From Phreatobacter cathodiphilus (GTDB lineage Bacteria; Pseudomonadota; Alphaproteobacteria; Rhizobiales; Phreatobacteraceae): a stretch of DNA of 64,000 bases. Positions 1 to 9,048 of this stretch are shown piece after piece; within the stretch, counting starts at the first letter, position 1; each line of letters opens with the position of its first letter. The translations under genes were made by a program, and so were the position numbers. The stretch is from NCBI RefSeq assembly GCF_003008515.1, contig NZ_CP027668.1:2348001-2412000 (forward strand), in the 5' to 3' direction. Under the pieces are notes generated by a model. It did not search any database, was not told the DNA's origin, and was given only the letters and a program-made list of their open reading frames with translations.

Positions 1-69
1 CTCGCCCGGGTCAAGGGCGAGAGCTTCGAGCTCTTCGGCGACGTCCTCTCCAACGAGAGCACGTCCTGA
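1..69 (+). CDS. C-terminal end of a gene cut by the window edge
   Basis: An open frame runs in from the left edge and stops at a TGA at 67-69. Only 22 residues are visible, ending in ...SNESTS. It lies 73 bases upstream of the acyl-CoA ligase on the same strand, so it may be the first gene of that unit. The tail is too short to identify a family, and no function is assigned. Confidence 0.5.
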   Translation, partial: LARVKGESFELFGDVLSNESTS

Positions 70-142
70 GGAGAGACCTGGCGGCGCGGGCGACCGCGCC
101 GCCTCTTCCCCGACCCGCCCGTCAGCCCACGAGAGCCGAACC

Positions 143-1693
143 ATGTATCCCGGGCACCATGCCGAGGCCCATCCGGGGCGCCCCGCCTTCATCATGGCCG
201 GCTCCGGCGAGACGGTCACCTATCGCGAGTTCGAACAGCGGGCGAACCGCCTCGCCCATCTGCTGCGCGCCCAAGGCCTGAAGCGGCTCGACCACTACGC
301 CATCTTCATGGAGAACAACGCCCGCTATCTCGAGGCCTGCGGCGCCGGCGAGCGGGCCGGGCTCTACTACACCTGCGTCAACTCCTACCTGCTGGCGGAC
401 GAGCTCGCCTACATCCTCAACAACAGCGAATCGAAGCTGCTGATCACCTCGCGGTCGAAGAAGGACGTGGCGCTGCAGGCGCTGAAGCAGTGCCCTAACG
501 TGACGCTCTGCCTCGTCGTCGACGGCGACCCGGCCGACACCGCCCATCCCGACTTCGCCACCGCCGTGGCGGCCTTTCCATCGACGCCTCTTCCCGACGA
601 GGCGCTCGGCACGCCCATGCTCTATTCCTCCGGCACGACGGGCCGGCCGAAGGGCATCCTGCGCCCGCTACCGGAGAACCCGCCCTCCGAGCCGCTGCCG
701 CTCTACACCTTCCTCGACAAGCTCTGGCGCTACCGCGACGACATGATCTACCTGTCGCCGGCGCCGCTCTATCACTCGGCCCCGCAGGCGGCCGTCGGCC
801 TCGCCATCCGCCGCGGCGGCACGGTGATCGTCATGGAGCACTTCGACCCCGAGGCCTATCTCGCCCTGGTCGAGAAGTACCGCGTCACCCACAGCCAGCT
901 CGTGCCCACCATGTTCTCGCGCATGCTCAAGCTGCCGATCGAGGTGCGCGCGCGCTACGACCTGTCGTCCCTCGAGATCGCCGTCCACGCCGCCGCCCCC
1001 TGCCCGCCGCAGGTGAAGGAGGACATGATCGGCTGGTGGGGTCCGATCATCCACGAATATTACGGGGCGACGGAGGCCATGGGGTTCACCGCCTGCGACA
1101 GCGAGCAATGGCTCAGCCATCGTGGCACCGTCGGCAAGGTGCTGATGGGCGACCTGCACATCCTCGACGCCGACATGAACCCGGCGCCGAAGGGCGAGCC
1201 GGGCGAGATCTGGTTCAAGACCGCCAACCCCTTCGTCTATTTCAACGATCCCGAGCGCACCGCCGCCTCGCGCTCGGCCGACGGCACCATGTCGACCGTC
1301 GGCGACGTCGGCTATGTCGACGACGACGGCTATCTCTACCTCACCGACCGCTCGACCTTCATGATCATCTCCGGGGGGGTGAACATTTATCCGCAGGAAT
1401 GCGAGAACCTGCTCATCACCCATCCGAAGGTGGCGGACGCCGCGGTCTTCGGCGTGCCCAACGAGGATTTCGGCGAGGAGGTGAAGGCGGTGATCCAGCC
1501 GATGCCGGGCCACGAGCCGGGCGAGGCCCTCGCCGCCGAGCTCATGGCCTTCTGCCGCGAGCACCTGTCGGTGCAGAAATGCCCGCGCTCCATCGACTTC
1601 ATGGACGCCCTGCCACGTCTGCCGACGGGCAAGCTCTACAAGAAGGCGCTGCGCGACCGCTACTGGGGCGACCGCAAGGTGAAGATCGTCTGA
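143..1693 (+). CDS. AMP-dependent acyl-CoA synthetase/ligase
   Basis: A 516-residue member of the ANL superfamily, which activates a carboxylic acid with ATP and joins it to CoA. Visible motifs are the P-loop-like YSSGTTGRPKGI near residue 160, YYGATEAMG near 305, the hinge region around YLTDRSTFMIISGGVNIYPQE near 400-420, and the C-terminal catalytic lysine motif LPTGKLYKK near 495. Length is normal for the family. The ATG at 143 follows a GAGAG-type Shine-Dalgarno. The acyl substrate cannot be told from sequence. A RidA gene follows 62 bases later on the same strand, suggesting a small catabolic unit. Confidence 0.93.
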   Translation: MYPGHHAEAHPGRPAFIMAGSGETVTYREFEQRANRLAHLLRAQGLKRLDHYAIFMENNARYLEACGAGERAGLYYTCVNSYLLADELAYILNNSESKLLITSRSKKDVALQALKQCPNVTLCLVVDGDPADTAHPDFATAVAAFPSTPLPDEALGTPMLYSSGTTGRPKGILRPLPENPPSEPLPLYTFLDKLWRYRDDMIYLSPAPLYHSAPQAAVGLAIRRGGTVIVMEHFDPEAYLALVEKYRVTHSQLVPTMFSRMLKLPIEVRARYDLSSLEIAVHAAAPCPPQVKEDMIGWWGPIIHEYYGATEAMGFTACDSEQWLSHRGTVGKVLMGDLHILDADMNPAPKGEPGEIWFKTANPFVYFNDPERTAASRSADGTMSTVGDVGYVDDDGYLYLTDRSTFMIISGGVNIYPQECENLLITHPKVADAAVFGVPNEDFGEEVKAVIQPMPGHEPGEALAAELMAFCREHLSVQKCPRSIDFMDALPRLPTGKLYKKALRDRYWGDRKVKIV

Positions 1694-1755
1694 GCCGGCG
1701 GCGCTTGCCATACAGGAGCTGGCGCGGTTGGCTGGCGGCCCGCCGAGGATATGCC

Positions 1756-2151
1756 ATGAAACGCCAGGTCATCGAGGTTCCCGTCATCTCCGAGGCGATC
1801 CGCCGGCTCGGCGCGCCGACCTCGGCCCTCGTGCGGGTCGGCGACCTCCTCTTCACCTGCGGCATGCCGCCGGTCGACGTCCACACCGGAGACATCGTGC
1901 GCGGCGACATCGCCGTGCAGACCCGCGCGGCCCTGGACGCCCTGGAGGCGACACTCGCCTTCGCCGGCTCGTCCCTCGCCATGGCGGTGAAGACCACCGT
2001 CTACATCACCGACCCCAAGCTGATGGGCACGGTGAACGCCCTCTACCGCGAGCGTTTCCCCGACGGCTTCCCGGCCCGCACCAGCGCCGGCATCAACCCC
2101 TGGCCGGCGCCCTTCGACATCGAGATCGAGTGCATCGCCGCGATCCCGTGA
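1756..2151 (+). CDS. RidA family protein (reactive imine/enamine deaminase family)
   Basis: A 131-residue small protein of the YjgF/YER057c/UK114 family. These trimeric cytosolic proteins hydrolyse reactive enamine/imine intermediates, or serve as ring-cleavage accessory enzymes in catabolic clusters. The pattern GDLLFTCGMPPVD...TTVYITD...FPARTS...IEIECIAA is typical; the last block usually follows the substrate-binding arginine region. I chose the ATG at 1756 because it starts just before the conserved first strand; the frame stays open upstream, but that part overlaps the ligase gene and has no family similarity. A specific metabolic partner is not evident. Confidence 0.88.
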   Translation: MKRQVIEVPVISEAIRRLGAPTSALVRVGDLLFTCGMPPVDVHTGDIVRGDIAVQTRAALDALEATLAFAGSSLAMAVKTTVYITDPKLMGTVNALYRERFPDGFPARTSAGINPWPAPFDIEIECIAAIP

Positions 2152-2318
2152 CGCGATCTTGCGCACGTGTATAAAATATGCACCGATGCGCGCCGACAGA
2201 ACGCTGGTGCTCCGGCACTGGCTCCAACTAGGATAAGCTGATCGTTCCAGCCGCCGCTGACGGCCTTTTTCGGGCCGGGAACGAAGCACGGACCGCCTGC
2301 CTGCGTGAGGACGCCGCG

Positions 2319-3557
2319 ATGAGCCTGACCCTGTTCCGCAATTTCCGCCTGCTGGATCCGGCCGTCGCCGACGAACTGGTCGAGGGCTACGAACTGCTGG
2401 TCGAGGGCGACAAGGTCAAGGAACTCTCGGACAAGCCGATCAAGGCGTCCAAGGCGACGGTCATGAACTGCGGCAAGCGCACGATGATGCCCGGCCTCAT
2501 CGACTGCCACGTCCACGTCATCGCGACTATGGTCAACATCGGCCAGAACGCCCTGGTGCCGGACGCGCTCATCGCCTATCGCGCCGCCCGCATCATGAAG
2601 GGCATGCTCGACCGCGGCTTCACCACCGTGCGCGATCTCGGCGGCGCCACCTATCCCCTGGTCGAGGCGCAGGAACAGGGCCTGATCGAAGCGCCCCGCC
2701 TCATTATCCCCGGCAAGGCCCTCTCCCAGACCGGCGGCCACGGCGACTCGCGCTCGCGCTACGACCGCCGCGACCCCGAGACATGGACGCGCACCCTCGG
2801 CTCGCTCGGCCGCCTCGCCGACGGCGTCGACGCCGTCCGTCAGGCCTGCCGCGAGGAGATCAAGCAGGGCGCCCACTTCATCAAGATCATGGCGAACGGC
2901 GGCGTCGCCTCGCCGAACGACCCGATCCACTTCCTCGGCTATTCGCGCGACGAGATCATCGCCGCCGTCGAGGAAGCCACCAATGCCGGCACCTATGTGG
3001 CCGCCCACCTCTACACCGACGAGGCCATCCGCCGCGCGGTGGAGTGCGGCGTCCACAGCCTCGAGCACTGCAACCTCATCCAGTCCAAGACAGCGAAGTT
3101 CGCTGCCGAAAAGGGCGCCATCGCCTGCCCGACGCTGGTCACCTACGAATATCTCGGCGTCGAAGGGCCGGCCCTCGGCCTCGATCCGATCTCGGTCGGC
3201 AAGGTCGACACCGTCCGCCTCGCCGGCATGAAGTCGCTGGAGATCATGCACAAGGCCAAGCTCACCATGGCCTACGGCTCCGACCTCCTCGGCGAGATGC
3301 ATCGCCACCAGTCGGAGGAATTCGTCATTCGCGGCCGCGTCCTCCCCGCCATCGAGGTGATCCGCTCCACCACCATGCATGCCGCCAAGCTCTGCCGCCG
3401 CGAGGGGCAGATCGGGACGCTGAAGGCCGGCGCCTATGCCGACGCCGTGCTCGTCGACGGCAATCCGCTGAAGGACCTGTCGCTGCTCACCAAGCAGGGC
3501 GCGCATCTGGCCCTGATCATGCAAGGCGGCCGCATGCACAAGAACCAGCTCTCCTGA
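2319..3557 (+). CDS. metal-dependent amidohydrolase (imidazolonepropionase/Xaa-Pro dipeptidase-like)
   Basis: A 412-residue amidohydrolase-superfamily protein of the COG1228 type. It has the HxH metal motif in GLIDCHVHV (His64, His66), a candidate bridging lysine in FIKIMANGGV near 190, further histidines in AAHLY and SLEHCN near 230-250, and the catalytic aspartate in YGSDLLGEMHRHQ near 320. Such enzymes hydrolyse amide or imide bonds in dipeptides, lactams and related compounds. The next gene, an ABC permease, begins 28 bases downstream, so hydrolase and importer are probably co-transcribed and the substrate is probably what the transporter brings in. Confidence 0.9.
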   Translation: MSLTLFRNFRLLDPAVADELVEGYELLVEGDKVKELSDKPIKASKATVMNCGKRTMMPGLIDCHVHVIATMVNIGQNALVPDALIAYRAARIMKGMLDRGFTTVRDLGGATYPLVEAQEQGLIEAPRLIIPGKALSQTGGHGDSRSRYDRRDPETWTRTLGSLGRLADGVDAVRQACREEIKQGAHFIKIMANGGVASPNDPIHFLGYSRDEIIAAVEEATNAGTYVAAHLYTDEAIRRAVECGVHSLEHCNLIQSKTAKFAAEKGAIACPTLVTYEYLGVEGPALGLDPISVGKVDTVRLAGMKSLEIMHKAKLTMAYGSDLLGEMHRHQSEEFVIRGRVLPAIEVIRSTTMHAAKLCRREGQIGTLKAGAYADAVLVDGNPLKDLSLLTKQGAHLALIMQGGRMHKNQLS

Positions 3558-3585
3558 CGGGCGGCACGATGACGGGATCGCCGGC

Positions 3586-4401
3586 ATGACCATGGACGGG
3601 CGCATCTGGGGCCGGGTGGCGCTCTACGGCGTCGCCTGGGCGACGCTCGGCTTCATCCTCCTGCCGCTCATCTTCGTCACCTGGCTCGCCTTCTTCGCCC
3701 AGGAGATCCCCTCCTTCCCGCCGGAGGGCTATTCGGTGAAGTGGTTCGGCGCCATCGCCGACAACCGCAACTTCGTCACCGGCTTCTCCACCAGCCTGCA
3801 GGTGGCGGTGGCGGCCACGGTCATCGGCCTGTTGATCGCGGTGCCGGCGAGCCTGATCCTCGCCCGCCGCCAGTTCCTCGGCAGCGCGGCGCTCAACCAG
3901 TTCCTGCTGCTGCCGCTGGTCGTGCCGGGCGTCGTCATGGGCACGTCGATCTACGTCTTCCAGATCGAGACCGAGATCGCCACGGGCCTGCCGATCCTCG
4001 GTTCGCTCGGCGGCCTCGTCGCCGGCCATACCCTCCTGGTCATTCCCTGGACCGTGCGCCTCGTCACCGCGAGCCTGACGGGCCTCGACCGCGCCGCCGA
4101 GGAGGCGGCCCAGAGCCTCGGCGCCAACCAGTGGACGACATTCTTCCGCGTCACCCTTCCGGCGATCCGGCCCGGCGTGGTGGCCGGCGCCCTGTTCGGC
4201 TTCGTCACCTCCTTCGGCAATCTGGAGATGAGCCTCTTCCTCGTCGGTCCGGGGCGCATCACCCTTCCCATCGCCATCCTCCAGTATCTGGAGTGGAAGA
4301 TCGATCCGACGGTCGCCGCCGTCTCCGTCCTGCAGATCCTTCTCATCGCGGTCGCCATGATCATCACCGACCGCTACGTCAAGCTTGCCCGAGTCGTCTG
4401 A
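3586..4401 (+). CDS. ABC transporter permease, PotC/YdcV type
   Basis: A 271-residue inner-membrane permease with about six hydrophobic segments. The cytoplasmic EAA loop reads AAEEAAQSLGANQWTTFF near residue 170 and would dock the ATPase. The family imports polyamines, iron or small organic amines. It starts 28 bases after the amidohydrolase and ends 3 bases before the ATPase start. The ATG at 3586 is immediately followed by a second in-frame ATG two codons on; either could be used. The specific substrate is unknown. Confidence 0.92.
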   Translation: MTMDGRIWGRVALYGVAWATLGFILLPLIFVTWLAFFAQEIPSFPPEGYSVKWFGAIADNRNFVTGFSTSLQVAVAATVIGLLIAVPASLILARRQFLGSAALNQFLLLPLVVPGVVMGTSIYVFQIETEIATGLPILGSLGGLVAGHTLLVIPWTVRLVTASLTGLDRAAEEAAQSLGANQWTTFFRVTLPAIRPGVVAGALFGFVTSFGNLEMSLFLVGPGRITLPIAILQYLEWKIDPTVAAVSVLQILLIAVAMIITDRYVKLARVV

Positions 4402-4404
4402 TCC

Positions 4405-5466
4405 ATGGCCTCCCTCTCCCTCGACGGTCTGACCAAGCGCTATGGCGACAACGCCGTGGTGAAGTCCGTCTCGCTCGACGTCAGCGACGGCGAATTCCTC
4501 GTCCTGCTCGGCCCCTCCGGCTGCGGCAAGACCACGACGCTGCGCATGATCGCAGGCTTCGTGCCGCCGAGCGGCGGCTCCATCCGCATCGGCGACACCG
4601 ACATCACCCGCCTGCCGCCGTGGAAGCGCAATGCCGGCCTCGTCTTCCAGAGCTATGCCCTGTTCCCCCACATGACCGTGGCGGAGAACGTCGCCTTCGG
4701 CCTGGAAATGCGGAAGACACCGAAGGCCGAGATCGGCCCGCGCGTCGCCGAGGCGCTGCGCCTCGTGCGCCTCGACGGCTACGGCGAGCGCTATCCCCGC
4801 CAGCTCTCCGGCGGCCAGCAGCAGCGCGTCGCCCTCGCCCGCGCCCTCGTCATCCGGCCGGACGTGCTGCTGCTCGACGAGCCGCTGTCCAACCTCGACG
4901 CCAAGCTGCGGCTCGAGGTGCGGCTGGAGATCCGTGCCCTGCAGCAGCAGCTCGGCCTCACCACCGTCATGGTCACCCACGACCAGGAGGAGGCCCTGAC
5001 CATGGCCGACCGGTTGGTGGTCATGTCCGAGGGCAGCGTGCGCCAGGTCGGCACCCAGTCCGACCTCTACGAGCGCCCCGCCGATCTCTTCGTCGCCGAT
5101 TTCGTCGGCCGCTCCACCATGATTTCCGGCGTGGTCACCGGCCCTGGTACCTTCCGGTCCGACGGCGGCCTGCCGCTGTCCTGCCAGGCGTCGTCGGCCG
5201 AGGGGCCCGCCACCATCGCCCTCCGACCGGAGCGGCTGACGCTCGGTGCCGCAGCCCGGGGCCTCGACAATCACGCCGCGGGCACGGTCACCTTCGTCTC
5301 CTATCTCGGCGCGCTGCTCGACGTGCACGTGCGCCTCAATGCCACCGACCACGTGGTGGTGCAGATCCCCAACCGCTCCGACGGGCAGGTGCCTGCGGTC
5401 GGCGACACGATCGAGGTCGGCTGGCCGGCCTCGGCCTGCCTCGTCTTTCCACGCGAGGCTGCATGA
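4405..5466 (+). CDS. ABC transporter ATP-binding protein, PotA type
   Basis: A 353-residue ATPase that powers the importer. It shows Walker A GPSGCGKTT (about 36-44), signature LSGGQQQR (134-141), Walker B VLLLDEP (154-160), the H-loop VTHDQEEA (His192), and a C-terminal TOBE-like extension from about 240 on, as in spermidine/putrescine and Fe3+ importers. It follows the permease by 3 bases, which implies translational coupling. All catalytic motifs look intact. Confidence 0.95.
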   Translation: MASLSLDGLTKRYGDNAVVKSVSLDVSDGEFLVLLGPSGCGKTTTLRMIAGFVPPSGGSIRIGDTDITRLPPWKRNAGLVFQSYALFPHMTVAENVAFGLEMRKTPKAEIGPRVAEALRLVRLDGYGERYPRQLSGGQQQRVALARALVIRPDVLLLDEPLSNLDAKLRLEVRLEIRALQQQLGLTTVMVTHDQEEALTMADRLVVMSEGSVRQVGTQSDLYERPADLFVADFVGRSTMISGVVTGPGTFRSDGGLPLSCQASSAEGPATIALRPERLTLGAAARGLDNHAAGTVTFVSYLGALLDVHVRLNATDHVVVQIPNRSDGQVPAVGDTIEVGWPASACLVFPREAA

Positions 5467-5513
5467 ACCCGCGGCGCCGCCGCCAACTGGGAATCCAGAA
5501 GGGAGACATCGAC

Positions 5514-6578
5514 ATGACGAAGTTCACCAAGGGAATCGACAGGCGCACGACGCTGAAGGGCATGGGCCTCGCGGCCGCCGGCGCGCTCCTGCCCGCAAGC
5601 CTTGCCACCCCGGCCTCCGCCCAGGCCGCCGGCCGGGTGGTCGTCGGCACCTGGGGCGGCGACTACGCCCGCCTCCTCAACAAGAACATCGAGGAGCCCT
5701 TCCTCAAGTCCAAGGGCTTCGAAGTGGTGCAGGACCAGGCCTCCGACGCGCCCCGCCGCGCCAAGATGGTCGCCGAGCGCCGCCTGCCGCGCGGCACCAC
5801 GGACATCCAGGGTCTCTCCGCCGCCCAGATGTTCGAGATGAACGCTGCCGGCCTCGCCGAGCCGATCGACTATTCCAAGCTGAAGAACGCCGGCAACATC
5901 ATCCCGATCGCCAAATATCCCTATGGCATCGGCCACATCATCTCGGGCAAGGTCGTCGTCTACAATCCGAAGCTCGTGACGCCGGCGCCGACCTCCTACA
6001 AGGATGCCTTCGATCCGAAATACGGCAACAAGCTCGGCTTCATCGACATCCAGTATCAGTACGTGATGCTCGCCGCGGGCCTTGCCGCCGCCGGTGACAT
6101 GACGGCTCTCGAGAAGGGCAAGGAGCTGCTGCTCGCCGCCAAGCGCGGCGGCGCCCGCATCTACCCGACCAACGAGGCCTTCGCTCAGGCGCTGAAGACC
6201 GAGGAGATTTCCATCGGCCTGATGTGGAAGGCGCGCGCCGTACAGTGGCAGAACGCCGGCATCACCGTGGACTCCGTCGCCCCGGTGGAGGGCACCATGG
6301 CCTATATCTCGGGCTTCATGATCCCGAAGAACGCCCCCAACAAGGCCGGCGCCTATGCCTATATGGACGCCATGCTGGAGAAGTCGGCGCAGGAGGCCTT
6401 CGCCGTCGACATGGGCTATGCGCCCACCGTCACCAATGCCGTCGTTGCCGCCGACCTCATGAAGCGCATCGGCTTCACCGAGGAGGAGAACAAGAAGATG
6501 AAGGACCTCGACTACGCCTTTCTCGCCAAGAACGACGCGGCGATGAAGGAGTGGTGGGACAAGGTCTTCAAGGCCTGA
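5514..6578 (+). CDS. ABC transporter substrate-binding protein, PotD-like, Tat-type signal
   Basis: A 354-residue extracellular solute-binding protein. The N-terminus has a twin-arginine motif RRTTLKG (residues 10-16), a hydrophobic alanine-rich stretch and a probable cleavage site after ASA near 38. The mature part, beginning VVVGTWGGDYARLL, resembles spermidine/putrescine-type binding proteins. The ATG at 5514 follows a strong AAGGGAGA ribosome-binding site. It is set inside the importer operon between the ATPase and a second permease. The ligand is not evident. Confidence 0.92.
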   Translation: MTKFTKGIDRRTTLKGMGLAAAGALLPASLATPASAQAAGRVVVGTWGGDYARLLNKNIEEPFLKSKGFEVVQDQASDAPRRAKMVAERRLPRGTTDIQGLSAAQMFEMNAAGLAEPIDYSKLKNAGNIIPIAKYPYGIGHIISGKVVVYNPKLVTPAPTSYKDAFDPKYGNKLGFIDIQYQYVMLAAGLAAAGDMTALEKGKELLLAAKRGGARIYPTNEAFAQALKTEEISIGLMWKARAVQWQNAGITVDSVAPVEGTMAYISGFMIPKNAPNKAGAYAYMDAMLEKSAQEAFAVDMGYAPTVTNAVVAADLMKRIGFTEEENKKMKDLDYAFLAKNDAAMKEWWDKVFKA

Positions 6579-6596
6579 TCGGAGCTCGGGCTCGCC

Positions 6597-7469
6597 ATGG
6601 CGGCAATTTCGGAACGTCCGGTCGGCGAGCCCGGCACTCTCACGGCGGCGGGCCTTCTCGTGCCCGCCACCCTCTTCGTCGCGGTCGGCCTCATGGTGCC
6701 GATCGCGATCCTCTTCCGCTACAGCCTGAACGCCTTCGTGCCCGGCCAGCTCATGGTCGACGCGCTGACCATCGCCAACTACGTCAAGTTCTTCACCGAC
6801 CCCTTCTACCTGCAGGTGCTCTGGCGCACGATCCGCGTGGCGGTGGCCTGCACCGTCTTCTGCCTGATCTTCGGCTTCCCGCTCGCCTATGTGCTGGCGC
6901 GCACCCAGTCCCGCTACAAGAACCTGCTGGTCATGGCGATCGTGCTGCCGCTCTTCGTCGGCAATGCGGTGCGCGCCGCCGGCTGGATGGTCGCCTTCGG
7001 CTCCAAGGGCTTCGTCAATGCGACGCTGATGGGAATGGGTCTGATCTCCCAGCCCATCGAGATCATGTACACCGAGCTCGCCGTGGTCATCGGCATCATC
7101 GCGGTGAACCTGCCCTTCATGGTGCTGACCCTGCAGAGCGTCATCGAGGGCATCGACCGCAACGTCGAGGAGGCCGCCTTCTCCCTCGGCGCCCCGCCCA
7201 TGACCATGGCGACGCGCGTGCTCTTCCCCCTCGCCCTGCCCGGCATCCTCGCCGGCGTCATCCTCACCTTCATCCTGGCGATGAACGCCTATGCGACGCC
7301 GGTGCTGCTCGGCGGGCCGAAGTTCCAGACCATGGGGCCGCTGGTCTTCTCCACCTTCGCCCAGCAGAACAACTGGCCCTTCGGCGGCGCCGTCTCCTTC
7401 ATCCTGATGACCGCGACGCTGATCCTGACCGTTGCCTCGAGCCTGCTGATCCGCCGCCGCTACGCCTGA
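6597..7469 (+). CDS. ABC transporter permease, PotB/YdcU type
   Basis: A 290-residue permease, the partner of the one at 3586. It has about six membrane spans and an EAA loop VEEAAFSLGAPPMTMATRV near residue 200. It starts 18 bases after the binding-protein gene and closes the importer operon. Its last 10 bases overlap the 3' end of the convergent kinase-like gene. The two permeases flank the ATPase and binding protein rather than sitting together, a common alternative order in this family. Confidence 0.92.
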   Translation: MAAISERPVGEPGTLTAAGLLVPATLFVAVGLMVPIAILFRYSLNAFVPGQLMVDALTIANYVKFFTDPFYLQVLWRTIRVAVACTVFCLIFGFPLAYVLARTQSRYKNLLVMAIVLPLFVGNAVRAAGWMVAFGSKGFVNATLMGMGLISQPIEIMYTELAVVIGIIAVNLPFMVLTLQSVIEGIDRNVEEAAFSLGAPPMTMATRVLFPLALPGILAGVILTFILAMNAYATPVLLGGPKFQTMGPLVFSTFAQQNNWPFGGAVSFILMTATLILTVASSLLIRRRYA

Positions 7470-8956
7470 GCCGAGGCCACGATCTCCGCCGCCAGCTCCT
7501 CCTGCGGGCGGCCGGCATCGAGCCGCCGCCAGCCGATGACGCCGAGATCGTAGCCGAACTGCGCCTCCACCGTGTCGACGGTGGCGTCCGACGGGTCGCC
7601 CTGCCGCGCCGCCACCCGCGCCTTCAGCCGCCCGGGTGGCACGTCGAGCCAGATGCCGGTGAAGCGGCAGCCGGCGGCGCGCGCCACCGCCTCCACCGCC
7701 TCGCGCTCCGCGGAACGGGCATGGACCGCGTCGGCGACGACCGCATGGCCCGCCGCCAGCACCGCCGCCGCGCCCTCGCGCATCGCGCCATAGACGGCGG
7801 TGGACACCTCCGGGCAATAGGCCTCCGGCCCGAGCCGCTCCGTCGGCGCGACGCCGAACCGAGCCTTGCGCAGCCGGTCACTCGAGAGGATGCGCGCGCC
7901 CGGCAGGGGCCCGAGGGATGGAGCGACGAGGGTCGCGAGCGTCGACTTGCCGGAGCCGCTCAACCCGCCGACGGCCAGGAGCCTGGGCGTCGCAGGCGCC
8001 AGCGCCTCGCGGACCAGCGCCAGATAGGTTTGCGCCTCCCCGGCATCGCCGGCCGCCGCCGTCACATGGGCGCGCACCGCCGCCCTCACCGCCACGAGGA
8101 AGGGCATGAGCGCCAGACCCCCCGCCTCGGCCCTCGCGTCGCAATAGCGGTTCATCACCCGGTTCGCCGCCGTCTTCTGGCCGCGATGCCAGAGATCCAT
8201 GACCAGGAAGGCGAGGTCGTAGAGCACGTCGGTGGTGGCGAGGTCCTCGTCGAACTCCAGGCAGTCGAAGATCACGGGACGGCCGTCGATCGTGCAGATG
8301 TTGCGCAGGTGGAGATCCCCGTGGCAGCGGCGCACCAGGCCCGCCGCGGCGCGGCTGTCGAGGAGCGCCGCGTGCCGGTCCAGGGCCGCGCGGAACAGCC
8401 CGTCGAGCTGTCGCGCCGCCGCCTCGTCCATCAGCCCGCTGGCGGTGAAGGCGGCGGCGTTGACGTCCAGCACCCGCGCCATGCGCGCTGCCCCAGCCCG
8501 GTCGGCGGAAACCTCAGCGGCCGCATGCAGCGCGGCGATGTCGGCGGCGAGCCTGTCGACGAGATCCCCCGGCAGCGGCCCCTCACCTGCCAACCGGTCG
8601 AGGAGGCCCGCCTGATCGAAGGGGCGCATGCGCACCACCGCGTCCACCAGCTCCCCCTCGCCGTCGAGGGCGAGACTGCCGTCCGCCCTGCGGGCGATGC
8701 GGCTGGCGCCCGAATAGATGAGCCCGTCCGGGTCGCTGCGCCGGTTGAGCGCGTACTCGCGTTCGCAGAAGCCGAGCCTCAGCGCCGGCGTGGAGAAGTC
8801 GAGATAGGGCAACTTCACCGGCTTCTTCAGCTTGAACACCACCTCCCGGCCGATCACCACCCTGGAAATGTGCGTGGTGACGACCTCGGCGCCCTCGCCC
8901 GCGAGGTCTTTCAGGAAGGCGAAAACCTCCGCTCCGTCAGCGCCTTCATCACCCAT
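7460..8956 (-). CDS. bifunctional aminoglycoside phosphotransferase-like / P-loop kinase protein
   Basis: A 498-residue two-domain protein. The N-terminal half is an APH/choline-kinase fold with the catalytic HGDLHLRN (212-219) and the metal-binding region VIFDCLEF (about 228-235). The C-terminal half is a P-loop nucleoside-kinase-like domain with GGLSGSGKST (330-339). This architecture is a known conserved family whose substrate is unsettled; it is not a proven resistance gene. The ATG at 8956 is preceded by GGAAGG. It is convergent with the importer operon and divergent from the GMC oxidoreductase. Confidence 0.85.
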   Translation of the reverse strand: MGDEGADGAEVFAFLKDLAGEGAEVVTTHISRVVIGREVVFKLKKPVKLPYLDFSTPALRLGFCEREYALNRRSDPDGLIYSGASRIARRADGSLALDGEGELVDAVVRMRPFDQAGLLDRLAGEGPLPGDLVDRLAADIAALHAAAEVSADRAGAARMARVLDVNAAAFTASGLMDEAAARQLDGLFRAALDRHAALLDSRAAAGLVRRCHGDLHLRNICTIDGRPVIFDCLEFDEDLATTDVLYDLAFLVMDLWHRGQKTAANRVMNRYCDARAEAGGLALMPFLVAVRAAVRAHVTAAAGDAGEAQTYLALVREALAPATPRLLAVGGLSGSGKSTLATLVAPSLGPLPGARILSSDRLRKARFGVAPTERLGPEAYCPEVSTAVYGAMREGAAAVLAAGHAVVADAVHARSAEREAVEAVARAAGCRFTGIWLDVPPGRLKARVAARQGDPSDATVDTVEAQFGYDLGVIGWRRLDAGRPQEELAAEIVASAQA

Positions 8957-9048
8957 GTCCCGCGCCTTCCAAAACCCCGCCCCGCGCCTGCCTGCATAGC
9001 CGGGATCATGGCGAGGCTCTATGACGAGGATCAGGCGGAGGGGACGGC

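Noticed and set aside
2043-3605. A 520-residue minus-strand open frame opposite the amidohydrolase
   Set aside because: Composition is alanine/glycine/histidine/arginine-rich with no domain, and it lies fully opposite a gene with clear catalytic motifs. It is a GC-driven shadow.
3741-6578. A 945-residue plus-strand open frame through the ABC operon
   Set aside because: Its first two thirds are an out-of-frame arginine/proline-rich reading of the permease and ATPase genes. Only its end, from 5514, is the real binding-protein gene.
5301-7817. An 838-residue minus-strand open frame
   Set aside because: No recognisable motif and very skewed composition (aspartate, glycine, histidine, arginine); it is opposite the binding protein and permease genes.
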